Assembly: GCF_001931685.1 (NCBI RefSeq)
Contig: NZ_MOOY01000003.1
Location: forward strand, 224,418-288,417
Length of the DNA stretch: 64,000 bases
Source: Pararhizobium arenae
Lineage (GTDB): Bacteria; Pseudomonadota; Alphaproteobacteria; Rhizobiales; Rhizobiaceae
Direction of reading: 5' to 3'
Below, one piece after another: positions 36,104-44,827 of the stretch; the stretch's first letter is position 1; each line of letters opens with the position of its first letter. Below the pieces are notes generated by a model. That model was not told the DNA's origin. It made no database searches and saw only the letters and a program-made list of their open reading frames with translations. The position numbers and the translations under genes were made by a program.

Positions 36104-37027
36104 TCATGAGGCGCCGCCGGCTGCGAGCCTGTAGTCGCCCGCAAGCGAGGGCGGCCCGTCGGTTTCCACCTGGCCGCGCTCCACAAGGTCTTCGATATGG
36201 GCAAGGACGGACAGCGCGGCCGCCCCGTGCAGGCGGGGATCGGTGCTGGCATAGATGATCTTCACCATGTCGGCAATGAAGCGGTCTCCCGCCCGGATGC
36301 GTTCCAGAACGGCGCGTTCACGCATGCGCCGATGGGCGCGCAAGCCCCGCAGGAAGGCGGCAGGTTCGCCAAGCGCGCCGCCGTGGCCGGGCAGATAGAG
36401 CCGGTCGTCGCGCGCCAGCAGTTTGTCCAGCGAGGCCATGTAGTCGCTCATCGCCCCATCCGGCGGCGCAACGATGCTGGTTGCCCAGGCCATGACATGA
36501 TCGGCGGAAAACACGGTGCCGGTGTCTTCCAGCGAAAAAGCCATGTGATTGGCCGTGTGCCCGGGCGTTGCCAAAGCCCGCAGCCTCCAGCCGTCGCCTT
36601 CCACGAGATCGCCGTCGGCAAGCGATATATCCGGCCGGAGGTCCATGTCGGAGCTTTCGGCAAAGGGGTTGGTCTCGCCTTCATGCAGGGGCCGGGCGGC
36701 CCGGTGCGGTCCCTCCGCGACGATGAATGCGCCGGTCTCGGCCTTCAGCCGCCGGGCGAGCGGGGAATGATCCCGGTGGGTGTGGCTGACGGCAATGTGC
36801 GTCACCTCGCGGCCCGCGAGCGCCGTCATCAAGGCCTGGAAGTGCGCCTCGTCCTCCGGTCCGGGATCGATCACGCAGACGGACCGTTTCCCGACGATGT
36901 AGGAATTCGTGCCGTGGAAGGTAAACGGGCTCGGATTGTTGACGGTGATGCGCTCGATGCCATCGGCCACCGTGACGGCCTCTCCGTAGGCGGGCTTGAA
37001 ATCCAGGTTGAAGGCGGGACCATCCAT
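36104..37027 (-). CDS. Metallo-beta-lactamase-fold hydrolase
   Basis: A 307-residue MBL-fold enzyme of the LACTB2/glyoxalase II-like group. Metal ligands sit in SHTHRDHS (His82, His84, Asp86, His87), then TPGHTANHMAF, then FSADHVMAW, and the C-terminal winged-helix region contains RLHGAAALSVLAHIEDLVERG. The substrate is not assigned; LACTB2-like members act on RNA or thioesters. The ATG is used, but a GTG five codons upstream that overlaps the cupin stop is equally possible. The thiol oxidoreductase gene follows after 17 bases. Confidence 0.88.
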   Translation of the reverse strand: MDGPAFNLDFKPAYGEAVTVADGIERITVNNPSPFTFHGTNSYIVGKRSVCVIDPGPEDEAHFQALMTALAGREVTHIAVSHTHRDHSPLARRLKAETGAFIVAEGPHRAARPLHEGETNPFAESSDMDLRPDISLADGDLVEGDGWRLRALATPGHTANHMAFSLEDTGTVFSADHVMAWATSIVAPPDGAMSDYMASLDKLLARDDRLYLPGHGGALGEPAAFLRGLRAHRRMRERAVLERIRAGDRFIADMVKIIYASTDPRLHGAAALSVLAHIEDLVERGQVETDGPPSLAGDYRLAAGGAS

Positions 37028-37038
37028 GCGCCGTCGCC

Positions 37039-37335
37039 TCACTTGTATTCGATCTCGATAAAGGACATGGGCTCCGTCCCGGCATTGACGACATTGTGCT
37101 CCACGCCGGCCTCGCGGCGGTAAGCCTCGCCCTTCGCAATATCCACGCGCCGCTCGCCCGTCGGCTCTTCCAGGAGGAAGCGGCAGTCCGTCATCGGCAC
37201 CACGACATAGCCGAGCCCGTGCACATGATGGCCGGTATCGGCGCCGGGCTCGAAATCCCAGCGGGTGATGCGGACCACGGCATCGTCGAGAAGGATGGTG
37301 GGAATGGCAGGCGGGCGGGCGCGAAATGCAGTCAT
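37039..37335 (-). CDS. Small cupin-domain protein
   Basis: A 98-residue single cupin. The metal-site motif reads GADTGHHVHGLGYVVVP in the first half (His ligands), with GVEHNVVNAGTEPMSFIEIE as the second motif. It could bind a transition metal or serve as a small-molecule sensor; the sequence does not say which. It is first in a cluster with the metallo-hydrolase and DCC protein genes. Confidence 0.87.
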   Translation of the reverse strand: MTAFRARPPAIPTILLDDAVVRITRWDFEPGADTGHHVHGLGYVVVPMTDCRFLLEEPTGERRVDIAKGEAYRREAGVEHNVVNAGTEPMSFIEIEYK

Positions 37336-37565
37336 CGTGATCTCCAGTCGCGGGACCGTAAAGGGTTTAACCCGGGCCGAAAAGAACCGGGGGGCAAAAT
37401 TTCGTCCGTTTTCCGTTGTCGGGGACCGGCTCGGCGGCCTTCAAAGAAATCGACCGAAAGCCGAAACTAATGATTGTCGCCCGGCACTAGCTTTGCTAAT
37501 CAGGCGCTCGATCGAACGGCCTTTGCGTCGTTTACGCGGAGAAGTTCTGCGTTTCCCGATCCTGC

Positions 37566-37640
37566 TGGGGCGTCGCCAAGCGGTAAGGCACCGGTTTTTG
37601 GTACCGGCATTCCCAGGTTCGAATCCTGGCGCCCCAGCCA
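37566..37640 (+). tRNA. tRNA-Gln (anticodon TTG)
   Basis: The acceptor stem TGGGGCG pairs with CGCCCCA, the discriminator base is G and CCA is encoded. The anticodon stem CCGGT/ACCGG encloses the loop TTTTGGT, giving anticodon TTG. The T-arm is CCCAG-GTTCGAA-CCTGG with the usual TTCGA. Length is 75 bases. No second tRNA is adjacent. Confidence 0.97.
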
Positions 37641-37883
37641 TTTTTGTTGTGTCCGGTCTGGGCACGTCGGTTACGATTTATTCTCGAGACACCAGTAGCA
37701 CTTTAGACCGAAAGGGTTCGGCAAGGCCACGAGCTCTACAAGCGCCACCTACGTCGTTGATTTTTCAGAAAATTGCCTCATCAACCGCTTTTTAAGGTTT
37801 CGTTGACCATAATTCCAGGATGTCATGCGCGCGGCCATGGAGCATCGCGGCGTCCCCCAGGTAGCTTGTGGACTGGAATTATC

Positions 37884-39122
37884 GTGTTTGAGTATTCAGC
37901 AATTGCCGCCATTGTGCGGAAGCTTCGCGACCTCGGCAAAGAACACATCTCGCAGCCCGTCCGGATCTTGGGTGCGGCGGCGGTCCTGGTTTCGGCTTTG
38001 AGTGCGGCGACGTCCGCCGCAGCCGAAACGCGCTCCCTCAAGCTGCTTTTCACCCATACGGGCGAGAAGGCGACCATCACCTTCAAACGCGACGGCAAAT
38101 TTGACCAGAAGGGGCTCGCCCAGGTCAATCGTATCCTTCGGGACTGGCGCCGGAACGAGCCGGCGAAAATGGATCCCCGTCTTCTTGACCTTGTGTGGGA
38201 GGTCTATCAGCGGACCGGCTCCAACAATTATATCAACGTCGTTTCCGCCTATCGCTCGCCAAAGACCAACAACATGCTGCGCGGACGATCGCGCAGTTCG
38301 GGTGTGGCCAAAAACAGCCAGCATACGCTGGGCAAGGCCATGGATTTTTACATTCCGGGCGTGAAGCTTGCCACGTTGAGAAAAATAGCCATGCAGATGC
38401 AGGTTGGCGGCGTCGGCTATTACCCGACCTCCGGCTCTCCCTTCGTGCATCTGGACGTGGGCAATGTCCGAGCCTGGCCACGCATGTCGCGCAAGGAACT
38501 TGTCAGCATCTTCCCGAAAGGGAAAACCATGCACCTTCCCGCCGATGGCCGCCCGCTGCCGGGTTATGACTATGCCGTTGCCGACTACAAGCGACGCGTC
38601 GGTTCGAAATCGATCGTGGCCGCGAGCACCGTCGGCACGGCGAATGGACTTGTGACGGCATTGCTGCCGAAGCATAAAAGTCGCGCGGAGGAAGCGCTCG
38701 ACCTGCAGACATCCGCTCAGGCCTCTGTCAAACCGCCGGAGTTCTTTGACCTTGCGGCGATTGATGCACCGCTTCCGATCTTCCGCAGCCCGGAGATGGA
38801 ACCCAGCGTTATCGTCGGGACATCTGCATTCATTCCATCCTCGTCGTTCAAGGCGATGCGGGGCCTCAGCATGACAGGCCGCGCTTTGCGCCAGCCCACG
38901 GCCGATGAATCGGCTCTTTTCAACGTCCGTCATCAAGGAGCCTGGAACGTTTCCGGCACCGTGATACGCGAGTGGGCGCTCGCCCCGGCTGAAGCCCATG
39001 AGCGGCTTGCCCTGCCTGCCGGTCTGCAGCGCGCTGTCGCAAGCGCGGATGACCCTGGACGTCGTGGCAAGCTTCATCCTTCAACGGCATTCAACGCCGA
39101 TCGTTTCGGTTCAGACGGCTGA
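37884..39122 (+). CDS. DUF882 (YcbK-like) exported protein
   Basis: A 412-residue protein with an N-terminal hydrophobic segment (about residues 28-48, ILGAAAVLVSALSAATSAAA) acting as signal or anchor. The DUF882/peptidase M15-like domain has SAYRSPKTNNMLRGRS, SQHTLGKAMDFYIPG and FVHLDVGNVRAWPR, supplying the His, Asp and His zinc ligands of D,D- or L,D-carboxypeptidase-like enzymes. A long C-terminal region without recognised domains follows. The GTG start is chosen from protein length and signal peptide; the ribosome-binding site is weak. It probably trims peptidoglycan in the periplasm. Confidence 0.87.
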   Translation: MFEYSAIAAIVRKLRDLGKEHISQPVRILGAAAVLVSALSAATSAAAETRSLKLLFTHTGEKATITFKRDGKFDQKGLAQVNRILRDWRRNEPAKMDPRLLDLVWEVYQRTGSNNYINVVSAYRSPKTNNMLRGRSRSSGVAKNSQHTLGKAMDFYIPGVKLATLRKIAMQMQVGGVGYYPTSGSPFVHLDVGNVRAWPRMSRKELVSIFPKGKTMHLPADGRPLPGYDYAVADYKRRVGSKSIVAASTVGTANGLVTALLPKHKSRAEEALDLQTSAQASVKPPEFFDLAAIDAPLPIFRSPEMEPSVIVGTSAFIPSSSFKAMRGLSMTGRALRQPTADESALFNVRHQGAWNVSGTVIREWALAPAEAHERLALPAGLQRAVASADDPGRRGKLHPSTAFNADRFGSDG

Positions 39123-39329
39123 CGTCGTGCAGAGAGACGCCGATGCAGCTTCACAAGGCTTTGTTGCCTGTGCTGCCCGTGTCCAGTGCGGAATCCGCGA
39201 GACGACTCGTTTTCTCGTGTTATGACTGTTGCCGGAGGACCGGTCGGGGCAGGAGGGCTTATCTCCTCGGTCTGCACCGCACACACGACACCGCGCCTCG
39301 CATTCGACAGCTGTCATGGAGGAACCCAC

Positions 39330-39506
39330 TTGGCTCACAAGTTCGAAATCTACAAGGACAAGGCCGGCGAATTTCGTGTTCGCTTCAAATACAACAGCGA
39401 GGTCATGTTCATGACCGAGGGCTATGCCAGCAAGGCAAGCGCCCAGAACGCGATCGATTCCATCAAGAAGAACGGGCCGGAAGCCCCTGTGGAAGATAAC
39501 AGCTGA
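39330..39506 (+). CDS. DUF1508 (YegP-like) small protein
   Basis: A 58-residue protein carrying one DUF1508 unit: FEIYKDKAGEFRVRFKYNSEVMF followed by GYASKASAQNAIDSIKKNGP. E. coli YegP has two such units. The TTG start is supported by GGAGG 8 bases upstream, and the family begins at exactly this point. Function is unknown. A terminator follows. Confidence 0.88.
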   Translation: MAHKFEIYKDKAGEFRVRFKYNSEVMFMTEGYASKASAQNAIDSIKKNGPEAPVEDNS

Positions 39507-39517
39507 TACCGAGGCGT

Positions 39518-39552
39518 AAGCCCGCCCGGTCATTATGCGGGCGGGCTTTCCT
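39518..39552. terminator. Terminator between convergent genes
   Basis: GCCCGCCCG pairs perfectly with CGGGCGGGC across a nine-base loop and is followed by TTTCCTGTCTT. On the other strand it is followed by TTACG only, so it mainly serves the plus-strand gene. Confidence 0.88.
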
Positions 39553-39568
39553 GTCTTGAACGGCTGGC

Positions 39569-39994
39569 TCAGCCCGCCTTCGGCGCGTCCGTCTTGGCGC
39601 CGCCGAGGAACTCTTCGCACCAGCTCGGCCCTTCGGCGCGCTTGCGATCGCCTGAAATGCGGATGGAGCGGATGACGTAGTCGGACGAGACCGTCAGCTG
39701 GACGGAGCAGCTCAGATATTCCGTGCGGGCTGCGGAAATGCGCTTGCCGCGTTTGCCGTCGGCGCCCTTTTCGTATTCGGCCGGGATGCGGCGGGTCTTG
39801 TAGCCACCCTTCCAGGAATAGACCGTGGTTTCGCCGGTTTCGACATCGGAGACCGGCGGGCCGAACTGGGCAAAGAAGGTGCCGGCGGGCTGGCCGTTCC
39901 AGCGAGCCTCGACCGCGTTTCGCGCCGGCCCGACGGTCGTGCAGCCTGCAAGCGCCAGTGCAAGACCGGCAGCAATCGTCATGCGAAAATTCAT
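39569..39994 (-). CDS. Putative lipoprotein, paralogue 1
   Basis: A 141-residue protein with signal peptide and lipobox LALAGC (Cys18). The mature part begins VEARWNGQPAGTFFAQFGPP and contains VYSWKGGYKTRRIPAEY, two motifs shared with the next gene upstream on this strand. The two are therefore tandem paralogues. A C-terminal cysteine pair (LSCSVQL, SWCEEFL) could form a disulfide. Function unknown. Start: ATG with GGACGATCCC before it. Confidence 0.78.
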   Translation of the reverse strand: MNFRMTIAAGLALALAGCTTVGPARNAVEARWNGQPAGTFFAQFGPPVSDVETGETTVYSWKGGYKTRRIPAEYEKGADGKRGKRISAARTEYLSCSVQLTVSSDYVIRSIRISGDRKRAEGPSWCEEFLGGAKTDAPKAG

Positions 39995-40215
39995 TTCGGG
40001 ATCGTCCTTCGATTTCGTTCTGAAACAGGTGCTTTCCGGCACGACGCAAACACCTGTGCGGCCGGGGTTTTCCACCTGCCTCTAGCTCCAAACGCGACGA
40101 AAGAAAATCGCTGCCCGGCCATATTTCGGCAATTATTTGCAAAGAACGCGTTGCAGCGCCTCCGCGTTCGGCCGGAGGTGGAAAACACCCCCGTTCCGGC
40201 CGATCCCTGGCGGCT

Positions 40216-40728
40216 TTACTTCTGGACTTCCAGGACCTCGGCGCAGCGCGAAAGGCTGAGGCCTTCGCCGGTCGTGTCGTTGCTGGCGCGGATTGTCGTG
40301 ATGCGGTCGTCCGGACCCGTGGAAATCTGCACTTCGCAGAACAACTGCTCGGTTCGCGCCGGCGCGATCATCCGCGGCGTGTTGTCCGAAATGCCGAAAG
40401 AGGTGCGGGTGGTGGTCACCGTCGTCTCATTGCCATCCTCGCGGGTCGTCGTCTTGGTAACGGACTTGCCGAAGACATCGTCATCATCGGTGGAAGGCTG
40501 CGCATATTGTGCGGGAATGTAGTTGGTCTTGTCGCCGCCGCGCCAGCTATAGATCGAGCCTCCGTCGTTGAGCGGGAAGCGGCTTTGCGGCGGGCCATAG
40601 CGGGTGAAGAACGCGTCGGCCGGCTGGCCGATCCAGCGGGACTGGATGGCGGTGTTGGCCTCTTCGGTGGTCGTGCAGCCGGAAAGCAGGGCGGCAACGG
40701 CGGCGGCAAGCAGAATTCGGATTTTCAT
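40216..40728 (-). CDS. Putative lipoprotein, paralogue 2
   Basis: A 170-residue lipoprotein with lipobox LLSGC (Cys18). It shares IQSRWIGQPADAFFTRYGPP and IYSWRGGDKTNYIPAQY with the preceding paralogue but has an extra Asp/Thr-rich insert of about 30 residues (DDDDVFGK through TTTRTSFG) and similar cysteines near the C-terminus. The 221 bases between the two genes suggest separate promoters. Function unknown. Confidence 0.78.
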   Translation of the reverse strand: MKIRILLAAAVAALLSGCTTTEEANTAIQSRWIGQPADAFFTRYGPPQSRFPLNDGGSIYSWRGGDKTNYIPAQYAQPSTDDDDVFGKSVTKTTTREDGNETTVTTTRTSFGISDNTPRMIAPARTEQLFCEVQISTGPDDRITTIRASNDTTGEGLSLSRCAEVLEVQK

Positions 40729-40979
40729 GGTGTCCCCTAGAGTGTCTGAATGCCGGCGCGGTCCCTCCGCCAGCGCGCGCGAGCCAATCAGCGGGACCTA
40801 TGCCCGGTCAAGTGAAAGCGCAGGATTATCGAATGCTTCCATGACCTTATCTGGGTGCATCCGCTTTTCCCGCGCTTCGCTGCGCGCCGAGGCCAAGATT
40901 TCCAACGCCGCCGGTCACTTTTCGTGAATTTGCCGCTTGTCTCTTCCCGGATGCTGTTCTATAGAGGCGCCGCTGGTCA

Positions 40980-41056
40980 CGGAGTGTAGCGCAGTCTGGT
41001 AGCGCACCACGTTCGGGACGTGGGGGTCGGAGGTTCGAATCCTCTCACTCCGACCA
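40980..41056 (+). tRNA. tRNA-Pro (anticodon CGG)
   Basis: The acceptor stem CGGAGTG pairs with CACTCCG, the discriminator is A and CCA is encoded. The anticodon stem CCACG/CGTGG holds the loop TTCGGGA, anticodon CGG. The D-arm reads AGCGCAGTCTGGTAGCGC and the T-arm GGAGG-TTCGAAT-CCTCT. Length is 77 bases. Confidence 0.97.
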
Positions 41057-41184
41057 GCTAAAAGCCTGTCCCGAAAGGCATTTTTCAAAAAAATTGAAGT
41101 TGAAATTCCGCCGTCGTGGTCGCGTTTTTCGCGATCGTGCGGTACGGGTATTATCCTGCGCGTCGACATTCAACGGGAGGCATC

Positions 41185-41445
41185 ATGCCCAAGCAAGCCA
41201 AACTCGAGCATTCCGAACTTGCGGGGGAATTCACCGAGGATGGCGTGACCGTGCTCGTCGATATCTTCCGCCCCGCCGGGACCCAGAACGACTGGGTGCT
41301 GGAGGTCGTGACGGAGGAAGACGACGTCACGACATGGGAAGAACCCTTCGCGACCGACCGGGAAGCCTTCGACGAATTCCTGGCGACGGTTGCCCGGGAC
41401 GGGATCCGGTCGTTTTTCGACAGCGACGACCCGCTGGTGCATTGA
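41185..41445 (+). CDS. Conserved small acidic protein
   Basis: An 86-residue acidic protein (MPKQAKLEHSELAGEF, VLVDIFRPAGTQNDWVLEVV, FATDREAFDEFLATVARDGIRSFF). The layout, a strand-rich front and a helical back, resembles small rhizobial proteins of unknown function. The ATG is set by GGGAGG about 6 bases upstream. It has no signal peptide and no adjacent partner. Confidence 0.7.
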   Translation: MPKQAKLEHSELAGEFTEDGVTVLVDIFRPAGTQNDWVLEVVTEEDDVTTWEEPFATDREAFDEFLATVARDGIRSFFDSDDPLVH

Positions 41446-41572
41446 ATCTGCCCGCTGCCGACCCGCTGATTGCGCTGATCCGGTGACTGGTTGGCCGGTC
41501 TCGAAAACGTGATTTCGGCATCTGCCGTGTGGCCGTTACCCCTGTGGCGTAACTTCAACGGAGACACGAACG

Positions 41573-41776
41573 ATGAAAACGCTTCTTGTAATCGGTGCAG
41601 TCATGGGGTTTTCGGCAACATCCGCTTTTGCCGAATGTGAGTACCACAAGGTCAATGCGGCTGCGGATGTGGACACGACGCTGACCACGGCGAGCATCCA
41701 AACTGAGCCGAAGACCGAAACGCCGATCCTGCTCAAGGGCGAGCGCCTGCCGAGCGAACAGCCGGCCGCCGAATAA
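41573..41776 (+). CDS. Small secreted protein
   Basis: A 67-residue protein with a clear signal peptide (MKTLLVIGAVMGFSATSAFA, cleavage after AFA), leaving a 47-residue mature peptide that begins ECEYHKVNAAADVDTTLTTA and ends rich in Glu, Pro and Lys. The ribosome-binding site is GGAGA, 7 bases upstream. Function unknown; it is one of the many short exported rhizobial proteins. Confidence 0.68.
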   Translation: MKTLLVIGAVMGFSATSAFAECEYHKVNAAADVDTTLTTASIQTEPKTETPILLKGERLPSEQPAAE

Positions 41777-42072
41777 CCGCAAATTTCGCATCGTTGAGGA
41801 CGGTTGGCGACTTGCCAGCCCCTCATCGTTTGCTTCCAACACTGCAAGCTTGCGAACCTGATCCATCATGGAGGGTAGCCGGCGGCGCGCGGAGCGTTTG
41901 TGCGCATCCCGATGAAAACGCTCGCAGTTTTCTTCCACCCGTATTTCTACCCCCCAATTTTGCCAAGGGCGTTAACGTCTTGTGAACCATAGTGCTCGTG
42001 CAGCGGAGGGCTGCATTGGCGTCATGAGGACGACCAGCATTCAAAAAAATCAAAGAATGAATGGTTTTCCAG
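41777..42072. other. Upstream region of the flagellin-like gene
   Basis: A 296-base non-coding stretch. I see no gene and no strong hairpin. A lone GTTAACG near 41970 and the run AAAAAAATCAAAGAATGAATGG just before the start stand out, but no clear sigma-70 or class III flagellar promoter can be fixed by eye. Confidence 0.4.
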
Positions 42073-43854
42073 ATGACGAGTATTCTGACGAATATCTCCG
42101 CCATGGCGGCATTGCATACGCTGCGCGGCATCAATTCCGGCATGAGCGAGACGCAGGCGCAGGTATCGAGCGGCCTGCGCATCCAGACCGCCGCGGATAA
42201 TGCGGCCTACTGGTCGATCTCCACCACGATGCGCTCGGACAACAAGGCGATCTCGGCGGTTGTCGATGCGCTGGGGCTTGGGGCGGCGAAGCTTGATCTG
42301 GCATCCGCGGGCATGGATAACGTCGTCGATCTGCTTGGCGACTTCAAGGCGCGCCTTATCGCGGCGAAAGAGCCCGGTGTCGATACGGCCAAAATCCAGA
42401 CCGAACTCGACCAATTGAAGCAGGAAGTGCTGTCGGTTGCCACTTCGAGCTCGTTTAACGGCGTGAACTACCTGAATACCAATATTCCGGACATGTATGA
42501 CGCCTCCCAGACAGGAACGTCGATTGTTTCGTCTTTCGTTCGCAGTACGGATGGTGGCGTGTCCGTAAAGACCATGGACTTTGATCTCAACGGGGTCTCG
42601 CTTTTCAATTCTACAGGCGGTGGCCTGCTGCAGGCCGATCCGCGTGACGTCGATACGCTCGGCGGGTTGCGTTTCGCCTATATGAGCGGAGGCGATTCCG
42701 TTCAAGAGATGAGCACCTGGAGTTTGGACAACGCCTACGGGAGTGGCCCTGCGACCCGCAGTTTCATGTTCACCGGCCCGATGGATATAGCCGCCGGTGA
42801 GACGATGACATTTGATGTCATCGTCGATGTCGATAATCCCCTGGATGGGATTTCCCCCGCATACGATGACGGGACCAGCGCGAACGTGATCATCGACCAG
42901 TCGGTGGTGAATGCGGCTTTGGGTGTTTCGGATGGACACATCGAGACCTATGTTGACTACACGAGGGTTCTCAACCACGCCTTCACCATCGCCGGCGCCA
43001 ATGCCCGGGCGGTCAACTACACGCATCCAGAGCCGCCCGATCAGAGAGTGATTTACGTTCCGACGATCGATGTCATCGGGATCGCGAGGGTGGCGGATCC
43101 GAGCAAGAACGGCTCCTCCTTCGAAATCAAGAACCTCGTGTCGACCTTTTCGGACAATGGCGGTTTTACCGATACCGGAGGGATCAGATTCGGCACCCGC
43201 AACTCGACGATGACACTGGATTTCAAGCCGTTCGAGGTGAAAGCGGGTGTGATCATCGACTTCGATTTCACGGTCGATGAGGAGGCGCCCGCACATTTCT
43301 CCTTCGACAAGGACTACATCAATACTCTCTTGGGAAAGACCGACGGCATCGTTGAAACCGCCGCCGAGATGGCGGTCCTGCTGCGCTCATTCATCCCGAA
43401 CACGGATATCATCATCGAGGATAATGGCACCGGCGGCGTGACGGTGAAAACCGATGTTCTGATCAACAGAAAATCCGGTGAAAAGTCGGGCGTCCAGTTC
43501 ACCGGCGTCTCAGTGAATATCGAACCGATCCCGCGCCTGAACTTCATGGATATCGACATCGAGGCCAATCCGGGATTGCTGACGACCTATCTGGACTATG
43601 TCGAGATCGCCTCGAACCGCATCATTGACGCCGCGTCACAGCTCGGCGCGCTGACGACGCGCGTCGAGATGCAGAGCGACTTTGCTGTCAAGCTGATGGA
43701 TACGATCGACAAGGGCGTCGGTCGCCTCGTGGATGCGGACATGAACGAGGCCTCCACGCGGCTGAAGGCGCTGCAAACGCAGGAGCAGCTTGCCATCCAG
43801 TCGTTGTCGATCGCCAACAGCAATTCCGACAATGTGATGCAGCTGTTCCGGTAA
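42073..43854 (+). CDS. Large flagellin-family protein
   Basis: A 593-residue flagellin homologue. The N-terminal D0/D1 part, TSILTNISAMAALHTLRGIN then QAQVSSGLRIQTAADNAAYWSISTTMRSD, and the C-terminal part, TRVEMQSDFAVKLMDTIDKGVGRLVDADMNEASTRL to SDNVMQLFR, are characteristic of rhizobial flagellins. Typical rhizobial flagellins have about 300-430 residues; here the middle domain is about twice as large. It contains two related modules (AGETMTFDVIVD...VVNAALGVSDG and AGVIIDFDFTVD...YINTLLGKTDG). The start MTSILTN is chosen by family agreement. No other flagellar genes are near. Confidence 0.85.
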   Translation: MTSILTNISAMAALHTLRGINSGMSETQAQVSSGLRIQTAADNAAYWSISTTMRSDNKAISAVVDALGLGAAKLDLASAGMDNVVDLLGDFKARLIAAKEPGVDTAKIQTELDQLKQEVLSVATSSSFNGVNYLNTNIPDMYDASQTGTSIVSSFVRSTDGGVSVKTMDFDLNGVSLFNSTGGGLLQADPRDVDTLGGLRFAYMSGGDSVQEMSTWSLDNAYGSGPATRSFMFTGPMDIAAGETMTFDVIVDVDNPLDGISPAYDDGTSANVIIDQSVVNAALGVSDGHIETYVDYTRVLNHAFTIAGANARAVNYTHPEPPDQRVIYVPTIDVIGIARVADPSKNGSSFEIKNLVSTFSDNGGFTDTGGIRFGTRNSTMTLDFKPFEVKAGVIIDFDFTVDEEAPAHFSFDKDYINTLLGKTDGIVETAAEMAVLLRSFIPNTDIIIEDNGTGGVTVKTDVLINRKSGEKSGVQFTGVSVNIEPIPRLNFMDIDIEANPGLLTTYLDYVEIASNRIIDAASQLGALTTRVEMQSDFAVKLMDTIDKGVGRLVDADMNEASTRLKALQTQEQLAIQSLSIANSNSDNVMQLFR

Positions 43855-43869
43855 GGTGCTGCCCGCTTT

Positions 43870-44562
43870 TTAAGCGCGCGAATCCGGTATCGAGCGGTCG
43901 ATGTGGGTGGCGATCAGCATCGCCACCAGATGCACGATGTTGCGCGCGCCAAACCGTTCCTTCATGCGCTCCAGGCGATGTTCCACCGTGCGGTGCGACA
44001 TGCCGAGGGTGGCGGCGATTTCCTTTGCGGTGTAGCCCTCGATCAGAAGCTGGATGATGGTCTCGTCGGCAACGTCGAGCTTTTCGTTCCGCGCCGGCGG
44101 GTTCAAGAGGAACTGCGCGTTGGAGGAGGAGATGATCCATTCCGGCCGACCCACATTCTTCTGCGGCAGCAGGATGCGGTCGTAGCCGAGATTGACGCCG
44201 AGCAGCTTGGTCTTCACCAGTTCCATGGCCGGCTGCTGGCGGGCCAGCACATCCTTCAGCCGCGGGATCACCGCCTGTTCCATGTAGTTGCGGTCCTTGA
44301 ACTCGCCGATGCGACAATCAGCAAAGATCTTGTTGATGTTCAGGACGCGGGTGACGAAACCAGAATGGCGGATCGCCTTCATATGCCAGTTGAGAGGGTC
44401 GTCGCCATCGATGCGAAACAGGGTCAGCCGCATCTTGATGGTCAGCTTGTCGAGGATGCCGCGATAGACGTCTTCGGCCGCCGCCGGTTTTTCCGGCGTG
44501 GTTTTGAGCCATTCGTCCAGCAGGGTGCGGGTCACGACATTGAAGGACGTTTCTTTTGACAT
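43870..44562 (-). CDS. LuxR-family transcriptional regulator
   Basis: A 230-residue regulator with a C-terminal LuxR helix-turn-helix: IQLLIEGYTAKEIAATLGMSHRTVEHRLERMKERFGA. The N-terminal part is a PAS-like sensor (MRLTLFRIDGDDPLNWHMKAIRHSGFVTRVLN) without a receiver aspartate or the residues of acyl-homoserine-lactone-binding domains. It converges on the flagellin gene with 15 bases between stops. Control of motility is a guess from context only. The AT-rich 200 bases upstream hold its promoter. Confidence 0.87.
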   Translation of the reverse strand: MSKETSFNVVTRTLLDEWLKTTPEKPAAAEDVYRGILDKLTIKMRLTLFRIDGDDPLNWHMKAIRHSGFVTRVLNINKIFADCRIGEFKDRNYMEQAVIPRLKDVLARQQPAMELVKTKLLGVNLGYDRILLPQKNVGRPEWIISSSNAQFLLNPPARNEKLDVADETIIQLLIEGYTAKEIAATLGMSHRTVEHRLERMKERFGARNIVHLVAMLIATHIDRSIPDSRA

Positions 44563-44765
44563 TCAGAAATCATTAACCCTTAAATTTTAAGGAAATACAA
44601 CGGAAGGTCGCAGAAAAAGCAAGAGGGTAGAAATACCTCGCGCCTATCTTTCTCATTATAATAATTTGATAAAATACGTTCTGTTGGCGCTTGAGAGAAT
44701 AATATGGCTCAAATGTTTCTGAGTATAACTAAATTAGAAATTGCATAAATATACACGTCAGCAAG

Positions 44766-44798
44766 AAAAATCCCACGAACGATGTCCGTGGGATTTTT
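44766..44798 (-). terminator. Terminator of the cysHDN operon
   Basis: AAAAATCCCACG pairs perfectly with CGTGGGATTTTT around a nine-base loop. On the minus strand it follows the cysN stop by about 30 bases and ends in five T residues. Confidence 0.93.
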
Positions 44799-44827
44799 CG
44801 TGGTTGCAGCGTGCGTTCGAAGAACGA

